NCBI GenBank assembly: GCA_028288505.1
Contig: JAQBNN010000092.1
Coordinates: 1-32,043, forward strand
From: Segetibacter sp.
GTDB lineage: Bacteria > Bacteroidota > Bacteroidia > Chitinophagales > Chitinophagaceae
Length of the DNA: 32,043 nucleotides
Reading direction: 5' to 3'
Below are positions 16,135 through 24,296 of this stretch, piece by piece (position 1 is the first letter of the stretch; each line of letters opens with the position of its first letter). The position numbers and the translations under genes are program-made. The notes beneath the pieces were generated by a model. It saw nothing but the letters and a program-made list of their open reading frames with translations. It was not told the origin of the DNA and ran no database searches.

Positions 16135-16321
16135 AACCTTTTATGCAGCGTTTGCATTTGACACTGCCCTTGAGCCATACTGCTATACTGGCCATTCGTT
16201 TTAAGGCACTAGCCTATTTGTTTACTTACTATCTCTTTGTTTTTATTTTTCCTTACACCAAAGCTTACAACTTCTAGTTAACAGATTTTGAAAGTTCTTA
16301 TTTTTTTAAAAGGGTGGATAT

Positions 16322-16351
16322 AAAAAAAACCCGCGAAAGCGGGTTTTTTTT
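16322..16351. terminator. Strong bidirectional intrinsic terminator
   Basis: ACCCGC-GAAA-GCGGGT stem with a stable GAAA tetraloop, flanked by eight A on the left and eight T on the right. It should work in both directions. The nearest genes start 470-500 bp away and run away from it. Confidence 0.85.
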
Positions 16352-16592
16352 ATAATAGGTAGTTTTGGTAGTAATTATGTAAATCTTCTGGCCCTGTAAA
16401 CATACATATATCTTGCTGTTCTTAACAAATCGTTTGCAATTAAATTATTTTAACTTTTTTAAGTTTCTTTAAGGCGTTTCTGCAGAGTTTAAAGTTAGCA
16501 TTGAAGCAACATAAAATGTAAGGATACCGTCTGCTATACTAGCATAAAAACTGCGTTGTTTATTTTTTTTAAAGCTGCCATAAAAAGCTAAT

Positions 16593-16617
16593 AGTACAAG
16601 TGAGTGACACAACGATG
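16593..16617 (+). repeat. Dispersed 25-bp motif, rightward copy
   Basis: Reads AGTACAAG then TGAGTGACACAACGATG, a full core copy about 230 bp upstream of the CBS gene. Confidence 0.75.
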
Positions 16618-16845
16618 TTGATTTGAGAACTAGAGTTCGGCTACCAAAAAAATTACTGCGAGGATTGATTGAAAAAGCAAGGCTATCATTAATCTTAATG
16701 CATAGATTGTTTGGCCTTCTGCTGCATAAAAGCAAGGTGGCAACAGAATTGAAGTAACATCTGATAAAAGGAATATTTTTGAAAGAGGAAATGCTTTAAT
16801 CATTAAAAAACTAAAAGTTATATTCGAATTTATAAACTACTAACG

Positions 16846-17301
16846 ATGCGGACTGTAAAAAATATTTTAGAGCTTAAAGACGAACCGGATAATATTATTG
16901 AACCAACAATGATGGTGATTGAAGCATTGCAAAAGCTTATATCGGTAAACCTAAGTTATTTGTTGGTGCATGAGAACAATGAATTCGCTGGTATTTTTAG
17001 CGAAAGAGATTATACACGTAAACTGGTATTGCAAGGCAGATCGAGCAGGGAAACAATGGTATGCGACGTTATGACAACGGATCTTCCGGAGGTGACGTTG
17101 GAAAATACAGTGGAAGATTGTATGTACCAAATGAACAGCCGAGGCGCAAGATATTTAGCAGCTTACGATGGAGAGGAATTTGTGGGAATTATAACTATTC
17201 ATGATTTAATTCGCCAGGTGTTAGCTAACAAGCACCAGGTGTTTGATGATACGTTGACGAACTCTCTTTTGAACAACGAAGAAAGCGGAAAGATTTTTTA
17301 A
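16846..17301 (+). CDS. Tandem CBS-domain protein
   Basis: A 151-residue protein made of two CBS motifs and little else: the first around residues 12-70 (with FAGIFSERDYTRKLVLQG), the second around 78-135 (with FVGIITIHDLIRQVL). Pairs of this kind bind adenosine nucleotides and act as stand-alone sensors or subunits. There is no attached enzyme domain and no membrane segment. The upstream region is AT-rich, with TATATTCG close to the Bacteroidota TAnnTTTG promoter element. It ends 21 bp before a bidirectional terminator shared with the convergent peptidase gene. The client protein is not evident. Confidence 0.88.
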   Translation: MRTVKNILELKDEPDNIIEPTMMVIEALQKLISVNLSYLLVHENNEFAGIFSERDYTRKLVLQGRSSRETMVCDVMTTDLPEVTLENTVEDCMYQMNSRGARYLAAYDGEEFVGIITIHDLIRQVLANKHQVFDDTLTNSLLNNEESGKIF

Positions 17302-17321
17302 AGCAGTATTACAATAAAAAT

Positions 17322-17351
17322 AAAAAAGCGAAGCAGTTGCTTCGCTTTTTT
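17322..17351. terminator. Bidirectional terminator between CBS and peptidase genes
   Basis: Perfect 14-base arms AAAAAAGCGAAGCA and TGCTTCGCTTTTTT with a two-base centre. It serves the convergent genes on both sides. Confidence 0.9.
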
Positions 17352-17366
17352 ATTTTCTATTCTTTA

Positions 17367-18446
17367 TTAACTGCGCGGTGTAATTACACCAACTAGACTT
17401 CTTCCGTTATTAGCATAAATAGTTCCTCTCTTGTCAACGTACAATTGCTGGCGGTCGTCGTAAATAATGTATGGATACCTCGCATTATTAGTTGCCCCAA
17501 TCTTTGCAACCACCTGAAACCTGTTGCCATTAGCCTGAACTACATTATTACCGGAAGTAATGAAATACTGCTGCCCGTTAGCACCGTTAAACCTGATGTT
17601 ATAGATTATTGTTTGGTTGGCTGTGTTGTTACCTCTTCTGCTTTGGGTAGTTGCCCTTCCTTGTTGTTGGCTACGCTGAGCGGGGTAATTACTTCTATTG
17701 TCTCTTTGGGGGTAAGTTCTTGCATTGCCGGTAGTTGGATAATTAGTTGCACCACCACTTGGGTACGTTGTCCGTCCATTGTTGGTGGGAGTGGTTGTTC
17801 TTCCACTATTGGTTGGGGATTCGATAGCTACGTCCCTGTTCTCTATGGCTCGCGTAGTTGTATTGTTCCATCCCCTTGAAATTGCAGCAAGACGATCCTT
17901 TTGTGCCGGGTGCGTGGCACTCGCATAAGGCGAACTGATTAATTGCATTGCTAATTGCGATTGTTGTAAAGTAGCACCCATTCTCCTTAGCACCAGTCCT
18001 GAGTATTCGTCTGCTTCCAACTCCTTCGGTATCTGGCTACCTCTGCCATCCAAAGTATGCCCGTATAGGTGGTGCCCAATCTCATGCGCTAAAACACTAA
18101 TAGAAGCCCACCTGTCGTTAGCAGCGTTGTCTAGTTGGTTGATGAAATTTGGATTATATAAAATGTATCGGGTGTTCTGGTAAACAACTGCCGCCGCGTT
18201 ATTAACCTGCGTTGTAGATTGAACGGTGAAGTTTTGCTGCTTGTCGCTCACATCCATAATGTCACTGATAATAGTTCGTGCCTCACTAATAGATGAAAAG
18301 CCGGTTACCATAGATGATTTAGGCGCAAGAATAGCCGCCATATTAATGGGCTTCTGCAAGTGAAAACCCTTAGGTTGTACCTGTGCTTCTGTACCTGTAA
18401 TTCCAATTACGAAAGCGAAAGTGAAGAGGGTAAATATTCTTTTCAT
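17367..18446 (-). CDS. Secreted M48-like metallopeptidase with Asn/Arg-rich tail
   Basis: Signal peptide MKRIFTLFTFAFVIGITG followed by a probable cleavage after TEA; the ATG two codons upstream is an alternative start. The zinc site is HEIGHH at about residues 121-126 with a likely third ligand in KELEADEYSG (E142), the arrangement seen in M48-family peptidases. The catalytic domain spans about residues 35-195. It is followed by about 80 residues of low-complexity sequence rich in Thr, Asn, Arg, Gln and Pro, then a C-terminal stretch of about 85 residues with IIYNIRFNGANGQQYFITSG and a VDKRGTIYANNG motif. That end looks like a small beta domain. A periplasmic or surface role is inferred; the substrate is unknown. 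Confidence 0.8.
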   Translation of the reverse strand: MKRIFTLFTFAFVIGITGTEAQVQPKGFHLQKPINMAAILAPKSSMVTGFSSISEARTIISDIMDVSDKQQNFTVQSTTQVNNAAAVVYQNTRYILYNPNFINQLDNAANDRWASISVLAHEIGHHLYGHTLDGRGSQIPKELEADEYSGLVLRRMGATLQQSQLAMQLISSPYASATHPAQKDRLAAISRGWNNTTTRAIENRDVAIESPTNSGRTTTPTNNGRTTYPSGGATNYPTTGNARTYPQRDNRSNYPAQRSQQQGRATTQSRRGNNTANQTIIYNIRFNGANGQQYFITSGNNVVQANGNRFQVVAKIGATNNARYPYIIYDDRQQLYVDKRGTIYANNGRSLVGVITPRS

Positions 18447-18706
18447 ATACATTTAAAGTTTACAGGTTCTTTTACCTAAAAACAACGCCAGAATTAAAAG
18501 CGTTTTTTTCTTTAACAGCGATTTAAATACCAGGCCAAAGATGCGGATGAGTATTTTAAAACTAGTTACACCAGCTCGCGCTAGTGCTTTGCTAGTGTGG
18601 TTGTAGTGAGAGTATCTTTTGCTTTTGCATTGCAGATCGCTTTTTTATTTTTTTTCTTTTGGGTTGTGATTCATTGGGGTTGTAGGTTTTTCTTTGTGTT
18701 AAGATT

Positions 18707-18890
18707 GTTCTTGTCACTTTTTTTGCATTGCCCTAAAAAAGTAACCAAAAAGGTCTAGGTAAACCCGAAGGCTCCGCCCGTTTTACCTAGCCACGCGCCT
18801 TTCTGTGCGACTTCAGACATGCTTCGCTTTCTTTTCGTTCAGCCGCCTTTAAATGGTTCATGGTTTTGGATGAGGTGCAGTGTATGCTGT
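18707..18890 (+). repeat. Intergenic repeat element, copy A
   Basis: Begins TTGTCACTTTTTTTGCATTG and continues with a GTAACCAAAAAGGTC segment, CCGAAGGCTCCGCCCG, CCACGCGCC and a tail ending GTGTATGCTGT. The first 33 bases (18713-18745) can form a hairpin: GTCACTTTTT pairs with AAAAAGTAAC with one mismatch. Confidence 0.8.
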
Positions 18891-18928
18891 ATTTTTTGTC
18901 ACTCTTTTATCCTGGGATAAGTATTTGT

Positions 18929-19110
18929 TCTTTTGTCACTTTTTAGCATTGCCCTAAAAAGTAACCAAAAAGGTCTAGGTAAACCCGAAGGCTCCGCCCG
19001 TTTTACCTTGCCACGCGCCTTTCTGTGCGACTTCAGACATGCTTCGCTTTCTTTTCGTTCAGCCGCCTTTAAAATGGTTCATGGTTTTGGATGAGGTGCA
19101 GTGTATGCTG
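18929..19110 (+). repeat. Intergenic repeat element, copy B
   Basis: Nearly identical to copy A over its whole length, including the GTCAC/GTAAC hairpin head (18935-18965) and the same tail. Differences are a few single bases. Confidence 0.8.
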
Positions 19111-19510
19111 TTTACCTTGCCACGCGCCTTTCTGTGCGGCTTCAGACATATTTTCGGTTCTTTTAATGTAGGGCCATGACATAGGTTATGATGTTTGCTT
19201 TCGATAAGTTGGGACGTTGCTGTATTGAAGATGTTGTTCTTTTGTCACTTTTTAGCATTGCCCTAAAAAGTAACCAAAAAGGTCTAGGTAAACCCGAAGG
19301 CTCCGCCCGTTTTACCTTGCCACGCGCCTTTCTGTGTGGCTTCAGACATATTTTCGGTTCTTTTAATGTAGGGCCATGACGTAGGTTATGATGTTTGCTT
19401 TCGATAATTTGGGACGTTGCTGTATTGAAGATGTTGTTCTTTTGTCACTTTTTAGCATTGCCCTAAAAAGTAACCAAAAATGTCTAGGTAAACCCAAGGC
19501 TCCGCCCGTT
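19111..19510 (+). repeat. Two 200-bp tandem units (copies C and D heads)
   Basis: The block 19111-19310 is repeated at 19311-19510 with few changes. Each unit starts TTTACCTTGCCACGCGCC (first base shifted in the second), contains TTCAGACATATTTTCGGTTC and GTAGGGCCATGAC, and ends with the hairpin head (GTCAC at 19244 and at 19444, exactly 200 bp apart). The tail differs from copies A and B, showing that heads and tails have recombined. Confidence 0.8.
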
Positions 19511-19814
19511 TTAGCTTGCCACGCGCCTTGGGTGCGGGTTGCAACACTTTTGGTTTAGACGTTTTTTAAAGGCGTTTTCGTTTTTATTTTTATTAAGTTG
19601 CAATTGTGAATGTGTTGTTCTTTTGAGAGTTTTGCACTGCCCCAAACCTAGTTCTTATCATTTCATTCGGTACGATAATCACTTTAAACTCTCCCAATTT
19701 TTGTTTCTACCGATTTTTGGGAAGAGATCGATTTTTCGTGGAAATTATGTTGGGAATGGCGGTTATATTGTGAGGCAAATGAAGCAACGATTACTTCAAC
19801 AATTAAAAACAGTT

Positions 19815-20369
19815 ATGAAAATACATCCATTAGCAGATGTTCAGTCGGCAGCAATAGGAGAAAAAACAACGATATGGCAGTATGCTATTGTTTTACCCGG
19901 TGCAGTTATCGGTGAAAACTGCAATATAAATTGTCACACTTTTATTGAAAATAAAGTTGTAGTTGGAAACAACGTAACTGTTAAATCGGGTGTGCAACTA
20001 TGGGATGGAATTAGCGTAGAGGATGATGTTTTTATTGGGCCAAACGTAACGTTCACCAATGATATCGTACCCAGATCGAAAGTATATCCAGGCATATTTA
20101 AAAGTACCCTAATCAAAAAAGGGGCATCAATTGGTGCTAATTCAACTATTGTGGCGGGAGTTGTTATAAGCGAATATTCTTTGGTAGGGGCAGGAAGTGT
20201 TGTGACTAAAGATATTCCGCCCTATAGTGTGTGGTATGGTAACCCTGCAAAGCATAAAGGCTATGTAACTGCTGACGGAAAACTATTAGATTTGAATTTA
20301 AAAGACAAGGATACGAACGAACAATATCGTTTTCAAAATGAAAGGCTAGTTGTAGAAGGAACGGTTTAA
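19815..20369 (+). CDS. Left-handed beta-helix (hexapeptide) acyltransferase
   Basis: A 184-residue protein. I place the start at the ATG at 19815 (MKIHPLADVQ), which gives the family's typical beginning; the ATG at 19779 is an alternative, and the frame opens further up in repeat-like DNA. Successive hexapeptide turns follow (IGEKTTIWQYAIVLPGAVIG, VVVGNNVTVKSGVQL, VFIGPNVTF, ASIGANSTIVAGVVI, SLVGAGSVV), ending in PPYSVWYGNPAKHKGYV, the usual C-terminal element. The best fit is the WbpD/WlbB/QdtC group, which N-acetylates nucleotide-linked amino sugars for surface polysaccharides. A typical gene cluster for that pathway is not adjacent, so the sugar is unknown. It may be a solitary gene brought here with repeats. 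Confidence 0.85.
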   Translation: MKIHPLADVQSAAIGEKTTIWQYAIVLPGAVIGENCNINCHTFIENKVVVGNNVTVKSGVQLWDGISVEDDVFIGPNVTFTNDIVPRSKVYPGIFKSTLIKKGASIGANSTIVAGVVISEYSLVGAGSVVTKDIPPYSVWYGNPAKHKGYVTADGKLLDLNLKDKDTNEQYRFQNERLVVEGTV

Positions 20370-20424
20370 GCAAGGTTGTTGGTTTATTTGCCAATTATTG
20401 AAACCCTGTGATGATAAGAAAAAG

Positions 20425-20448
20425 AGCCGGTGTTTGCCGGCTTTTTTT
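20425..20448. terminator. Intrinsic terminator after the acyltransferase gene
   Basis: AGCCGG-TGTTTG-CCGGCT stem with a T-run on the right and A-run on the left. It also overlaps the end of the convergent small membrane protein gene. Confidence 0.88.
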
Positions 20449-20653
20449 ATTCTGTTTTTTTACGGGTAGTGATGTGTTTGAGTAAGAGGCTAACGAGGTA
20501 ACTTGTTGCTGCACCTATTGCAGCCATCACTACAGTGTTTACCATGCCGGAAGCACTGAGGCTAACAATGGATAAAAGAGTGCCACCCAAGGTGCCAATT
20601 ATGGATGGACTTGTATTACTCGACGGGCTTTGCATAATAGTTTTTTTAAACAT
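20447..20653 (-). CDS. Small membrane protein, holin-like
   Basis: A 68-residue protein with a polar Ser/Asn/Pro-rich N-terminus, two hydrophobic segments (IIGTLGGTLLSIVSLSASG and VVMAAIGAATSYLVSLLL) and a basic C-terminus (KHITTRKKTE). The layout is like that of small phage holins or bacteriocin-type membrane peptides, but I cannot assign a family. It lies in the same orientation as, and about 145 bp downstream of, the 251-aa protein. Alternative start at codon 7. Confidence 0.5.
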   Translation of the reverse strand: MFKKTIMQSPSSNTSPSIIGTLGGTLLSIVSLSASGMVNTVVMAAIGAATSYLVSLLLKHITTRKKTE

Positions 20654-20798
20654 TCATAATTAGGGATAGAACGAGATTAGGACAGAAGAACAGAATAAGG
20701 AAAAGCAGGAATAGTGCTTGCTTATTATTTGCAACAATTGTTGTTTGTAATACACTTTTAGTGCAGGGGCCGTTACATACCTGCTTTTCTTTATCAGT

Positions 20799-21554
20799 TT
20801 ACAGACCTTGAATTTTTACCAGGGCCATTGCATTAAATGTTCCGTTCTTTAGTGGGTACTGAGTGCCGTTTACCTCCTGCATGTACTCGATACCTAAAGA
20901 GAGCAATAACGGATTGCTATTTGCAGGTGTTAAAGTATGGGAAAGACTTATTAATGCAGTGAGGCTCGAATTGTATGGAAGGTAAATGGACTCGCTTTGT
21001 GAAGTTTCAAAAACTTCCGTTTCGAAATTAATAGCGGCTGCTTGAGAAAAAAGTCTAAAGTGTGAAGTACCTGCCGGAACAACTACCATGTTGGCAGGAA
21101 TGAAAGGTGGGATGTTTATTGCTAAAGCCCCTGCCGCCCTGTCTATTTCGGTAGTGTAAGGAGCAAAAAAAGATTTACCGAGAGACACCTTTTTGTTGCA
21201 TTCAAACCCCTGTAGCAATTCGAGTTCGCCATCTATAACATTTCTTTGGCCTCTTGCATTAGTAGAATCGAGCTTTATTACCTTGAGCATATCTGAAGTA
21301 AGGCGAGAAGTCATTCTATTGTCTGAAGCTTTTTTAATAGAATTATTAAATGCTGTACGAAGTAATTTAGTCGCCTTTCCTGCCCTGCCAAACTCCTGAT
21401 TATTTTCCCGAGTCCGCTGGTAATTAGGAGAGTTGGCTAATTTGTCGGGATCAATTACTGTTTTTTCTTTTACAAGAAAGCCGTCGGTGGTTTTGTAAAA
21501 AGTAAAGTTGCCAATGGTACCTGCAATGGGTATAATACCTGATTGTCGAGCCAT
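20799..21554 (-). CDS. Conserved Bacteroidota protein of unknown function (MARQSGII type)
   Basis: A 251-residue protein starting MARQSGIIPIAGTIGNFTFY and containing QRTRENNQEFGRAGKA, a pattern I recognise as recurring in uncharacterised Bacteroidota proteins of similar length. There is no signal peptide and no membrane segment. The C-terminal two thirds are predicted beta-rich, with alternating hydrophobic residues and many Thr/Ser/Asn, as in phage or surface structural proteins. Its neighbours are a holin-like small membrane protein and a 396-aa protein, all leftward. A link to a prophage remnant or a secretion structure is possible but not shown. Confidence 0.6.
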   Translation of the reverse strand: MARQSGIIPIAGTIGNFTFYKTTDGFLVKEKTVIDPDKLANSPNYQRTRENNQEFGRAGKATKLLRTAFNNSIKKASDNRMTSRLTSDMLKVIKLDSTNARGQRNVIDGELELLQGFECNKKVSLGKSFFAPYTTEIDRAAGALAINIPPFIPANMVVVPAGTSHFRLFSQAAAINFETEVFETSQSESIYLPYNSSLTALISLSHTLTPANSNPLLLSLGIEYMQEVNGTQYPLKNGTFNAMALVKIQGL

Positions 21555-21899
21555 AAAATTAATTTTTTATAAATTAATAAAAGTTGTTAAAAGACGCCCT
21601 CAGCGCTAAGGGCCACCTATATGTTGAAACCAAAAGTAGGAGTGGAAATAATTGTTTTTTAGTCCCGGGGGTTACAGGACGAGAGTGAAAAGCAGTATGG
21701 GCGGGCTGATAATTTTTAAAAAACCTAACTGAAGCTCAGCAGGATTTTAAGCACGTAGAAATAGGCAAGGGCTACAAAGATGGGATGTGATAATGCCCTG
21801 AATTTTACAAAAGTTACAAAAGAGGGGCTATGATAAGGCGGAGCTACGGCGCAGGTAGGAGAGAGGTACGGGTGAGCTATAAATGAAAGAAGCAGTATG
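21555..21899. other. 345-bp spacer without visible features
   Basis: Between two leftward genes of unknown function. No hairpin with T-run, repeat copy or coding signal was seen. Confidence 0.4.
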
Positions 21900-23090
21900 C
21901 TATTGTTTGTATTGACGGAGTTGGTTCATCATGGTAATGAGATAGTCTTTTATTGCATCTATAGCATTAGCTTCAGCAGTGTAAAACTTTGTGCGAAGGC
22001 TATCGGCCGAGATTGCTGCTTTCTTTGGTGTTTGAAATGATCGTGCTACCATTTTAAGAAACAAAAGCTGGTTGTTGCATTTTATTATGCCAGTATCGAC
22101 CATTAACCGGATTAAAACCGCAAGTTGAGCGACCGTGAGTTGAGTTTTGAGCATGGTATCGTCCCCCGGTAATTTGGGTAGCGGTGCATTTTTCTGGCGC
22201 TCCGTCTTTTTTTCGAGAAGTGTTATTTCAGATGCTATGGCATCCTGTAATAATTGCTTTAGTGAGGGTGAGCCTGTTATTAATTGTGCTCCAGGCTTCT
22301 CCTGAACCAATGCAATTTCTTTTTGCCTCATTGCCCATTCTTCAATTTGTTCTAACATGTCATCTTCCTGCAGTATTGCTGCTTCCATTTTTTTTACCAG
22401 AAACCTCAGCATATCGCCACTATTGACATTCATGAAAATAATGAAGTTTACTACACTACTACAGAAACAAATGTCATTGTCCATCAAAATGGTTTCTAAT
22501 TCTGAGAAGTATAGTTGGGTGTAATTGTACAAGTGGTAGTCAGGAATATAAGTGGAGGAAAGATTTATAAAATTTACAATGGGAGCAGTCATCTGATTAA
22601 TTAACTCGTGATCATGTGAGCTGGAGAGTAGTTTTGCTGATACTATTTTTAATTTTTCATCAAAGTTTTTCGCTGCCAGAACGGCGAGGGTAAGTGGAAG
22701 TTTCTGGCGACTATTAAAGTAATCAAAACAGTTTCTCTCGATGAAACCAAGCAGGTTTTCCAAGTGGAATAGAATAGAGCTGTAAGTACATTTCAGTGTG
22801 TTGCTTGTGTGCCTATTACACTCAATAGCGGGCACCTCATTTATTGCGGCGTTGATATTATTTATCAGGTTTACACAGACAGCCTGACAGGTATGAATGA
22901 AGATCTCGAGCCCTTCTTTTTCTTTAGCTGCGAAAATAGAGCTAATCAGGTACCTCCTGATGTTTTCTGCTTCTTCTGCAGCTAGGTTTAAAGCCGTTAT
23001 AAATTCTTTTAATGGTATTTCGCCTTTTATACATGCATTAGGATTGGTTGTGGTATTAACCAATTGATCCAGTTTTTCTAATGGATACAT
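21900..23090 (-). CDS. Helical protein of unknown function with RteC-like C-terminus
   Basis: A 396-residue, Leu/Ile/Asn-rich, mostly helical protein with no signal peptide. The C-terminal part, with LTVAQLAVLIRLMVDTGII, then SADSLRTKFYTAEANAIDAI and KDYLITMMNQL, follows a pattern I associate with the RteC family and related Bacteroidota proteins, where it looks like a winged-helix-type region. RteC itself controls excision of conjugative transposons, but no other transfer genes are present here. Several Cys (C48, C52 region and C-F-C in the middle) are scattered. I treat the RteC resemblance as tentative. It shares the leftward orientation with the two genes downstream. Confidence 0.55.
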   Translation of the reverse strand: MYPLEKLDQLVNTTTNPNACIKGEIPLKEFITALNLAAEEAENIRRYLISSIFAAKEKEGLEIFIHTCQAVCVNLINNINAAINEVPAIECNRHTSNTLKCTYSSILFHLENLLGFIERNCFDYFNSRQKLPLTLAVLAAKNFDEKLKIVSAKLLSSSHDHELINQMTAPIVNFINLSSTYIPDYHLYNYTQLYFSELETILMDNDICFCSSVVNFIIFMNVNSGDMLRFLVKKMEAAILQEDDMLEQIEEWAMRQKEIALVQEKPGAQLITGSPSLKQLLQDAIASEITLLEKKTERQKNAPLPKLPGDDTMLKTQLTVAQLAVLIRLMVDTGIIKCNNQLLFLKMVARSFQTPKKAAISADSLRTKFYTAEANAIDAIKDYLITMMNQLRQYKQ

Positions 23091-23655
23091 ATAGAAGAGT
23101 TAGGTTAGCGTTTGGCATTGTTAATTTAGCTTTTATATGATTTGAGCGAATGAGTATAAATGCGTAGGTTTTTGACTTGAGATATTGTTGACTTTCAAGT
23201 TCTCCATTTATTACGAGGTTTCCATGTTTCCCTGATTGCGTTTTTTTGGTGTTTTGCTTTTCCTTCTAAGAGTCACACAGTTTCAACGGAAAAACTACAT
23301 GCGGTTCTCTTACCATGTGCCTGCTTCCATGATATTTTATTAAGCACGATTTATATTATGTTTTTGCTTTTCTTTTTTTTGATGATGTTTTCATTGTGAG
23401 GCATCGAATTTGAATGACTTATGAAGCACTCTTTTTAAACTGTTTTGCTTTTTTTGTGTTGCATAAAAAGTACCAAAAAACCAGGAAGCTGTGGCGGTGT
23501 TGTTAGACACTTTGCGCCCTTGCATCATATTTTCACGACGCTTGTTTTAGGCTGAAGGTTGAGGGACATGAGGCCATGAGGTATAAAAATGCGCATATAT
23601 GCGCAGTGGGTAGGTGGGTATTTTTTTGAATTTTACTTCAATCAAAAAGCTGTTT
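23091..23655. other. 565-bp divergent gap with diverged repeat and palindrome
   Basis: Between the 396-aa gene and the CPPxCPP gene. Around 23449-23530 is a diverged relative of the 18.7-19.5 kb repeat (TTTTTGTGTTGCATAAAAAG then TACCAAAAAACC). A 16-bp palindrome lies at 23590-23605. Confidence 0.45.
23590..23605. promoter_or_regulatory. Perfect 16-bp palindrome TGCGCATATATGCGCA
   Basis: Complete self-complementarity over 16 bases, 50 bp upstream of the start chosen for the CPPxCPP protein. Candidate operator for a dimeric regulator. Confidence 0.4.
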
Positions 23656-24039
23656 ATGCTTACTAACCATGTTCCATCGAGTAATCATGTTATTTCATTG
23701 GCTGATGCAGTAACTATGACAACACGGTACAGGAAGAACCGTGAAACCGTTTTAAAAACAATCTATGTAGCAGATGCCGTTCTGCCTACCTGCGAAACGT
23801 TTAACAAAGCGGCTTTTTCTACTTATATGAATAACGAGGCCTGTAAAGCTATCAGGATCTATTACGGAATGGATGAAGATCTTTGTTTGCATGCTATATT
23901 AGTTGGCGTAAATGAAGATAATGAAGATATGGTTGAGACTGAAAGCCTGTTGGAAGCCGACGATGAAGTAATACTGGAGGAAGGGCAAAGATGTCCACCG
24001 ATGTGTCCTCCTGCTTCTGTATTGAACGAGCCGCAATAA
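23656..24039 (+). CDS. Small cytosolic protein with C-terminal CPPxCPP motif
   Basis: A 127-residue acidic protein; I start at the ATG at 23656 (MLTNHVPSS), 14 codons inside the longer frame. Segments ISLADAVTMTTRYRKNRETV, IRIYYGMDEDLCLHAILVGV and NEDNEDM recur in short Bacteroidota proteins of unknown function that I recognise by pattern. The C-terminus QRCPPMCPPASVLN carries two Cys in a compact CPPxCPP element, suited to binding metal or forming a disulfide. There is no signal peptide. A 16-bp palindrome lies upstream. The signalling operon starts 257 bp downstream on the same strand. Confidence 0.7.
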   Translation: MLTNHVPSSNHVISLADAVTMTTRYRKNRETVLKTIYVADAVLPTCETFNKAAFSTYMNNEACKAIRIYYGMDEDLCLHAILVGVNEDNEDMVETESLLEADDEVILEEGQRCPPMCPPASVLNEPQ

Positions 24040-24216
24040 GCTTTGTGGACATTCGTGACAGGGTGCGGATGAACAATGAATGTTTGCAGGGCGTTTGTGC
24101 AGGGCCTGGTGTTGATGCTAATTAGGAGCACTTTGTATTTTTCAATTGGGGGAGCAGGGGTTAAGAGACGGGATGTAGTTTTGTATGATGATTTAAGGTG
24201 TGGAATAGGCTTACAG

Positions 24217-24243
24217 AAAGTACAAGTGAGTGACACAACAATG
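24217..24243 (+). repeat. Dispersed 25-bp motif, rightward copy
   Basis: Reads AAAGTACAAG then TGAGTGACACAACAATG, one base different from the main form. It lies about 55 bp upstream of the 7-TM gene. Confidence 0.72.
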
Positions 24244-24296
24244 TTTGTAAGAGAAATGAGGGATGAACAAAAGAAAGAAAACTTAAGTAAAAGAAG

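Larger units (their letters stand above)
15861..16845. other. 985-bp gene-free divergent region with an orphan terminator
   Basis: Between divergent rtcB and CBS genes. It contains two dispersed motifs (16104-16134 leftward, 16593-16617 rightward) and a strong, apparently bidirectional terminator at 16322-16351 with no protein gene ending at it. A leftward 88-codon frame (16469-16735) overlaps a motif copy and is not convincing. An unrecognised small RNA is possible. Confidence 0.5.
18447..19814. other. 1.37-kb gene-free repeat region
   Basis: Between the peptidase start and the acyltransferase start. Apart from the repeat copies I see no gene. A rightward frame at 19188-19379 and an 80-codon upstream extension of the acyltransferase frame lie inside or against repeats and have no family signature. 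Confidence 0.6.

Noticed and set aside
16469-16735. 88-codon leftward frame in the rtcB-CBS gap
   Set aside because: Overlaps a dispersed motif copy and shows no conserved motif; kept only as a note because a terminator lies downstream of it.
19188-19379. 63-codon frame inside the 200-bp repeats
   Set aside because: It is a reading of repeat DNA that occurs in several near-copies with stops elsewhere.
18707-19530. CRISPR array
   Set aside because: Units are about 200 bp with conserved bodies and no short repeat-spacer alternation; no cas genes nearby.
19539-19814. 80-codon N-terminal extension of the hexapeptide acyltransferase
   Set aside because: The extension is in repeat-flanking DNA, hydrophobic and Cys-rich, and unlike the family, whose members begin near MKIHPLADVQ.
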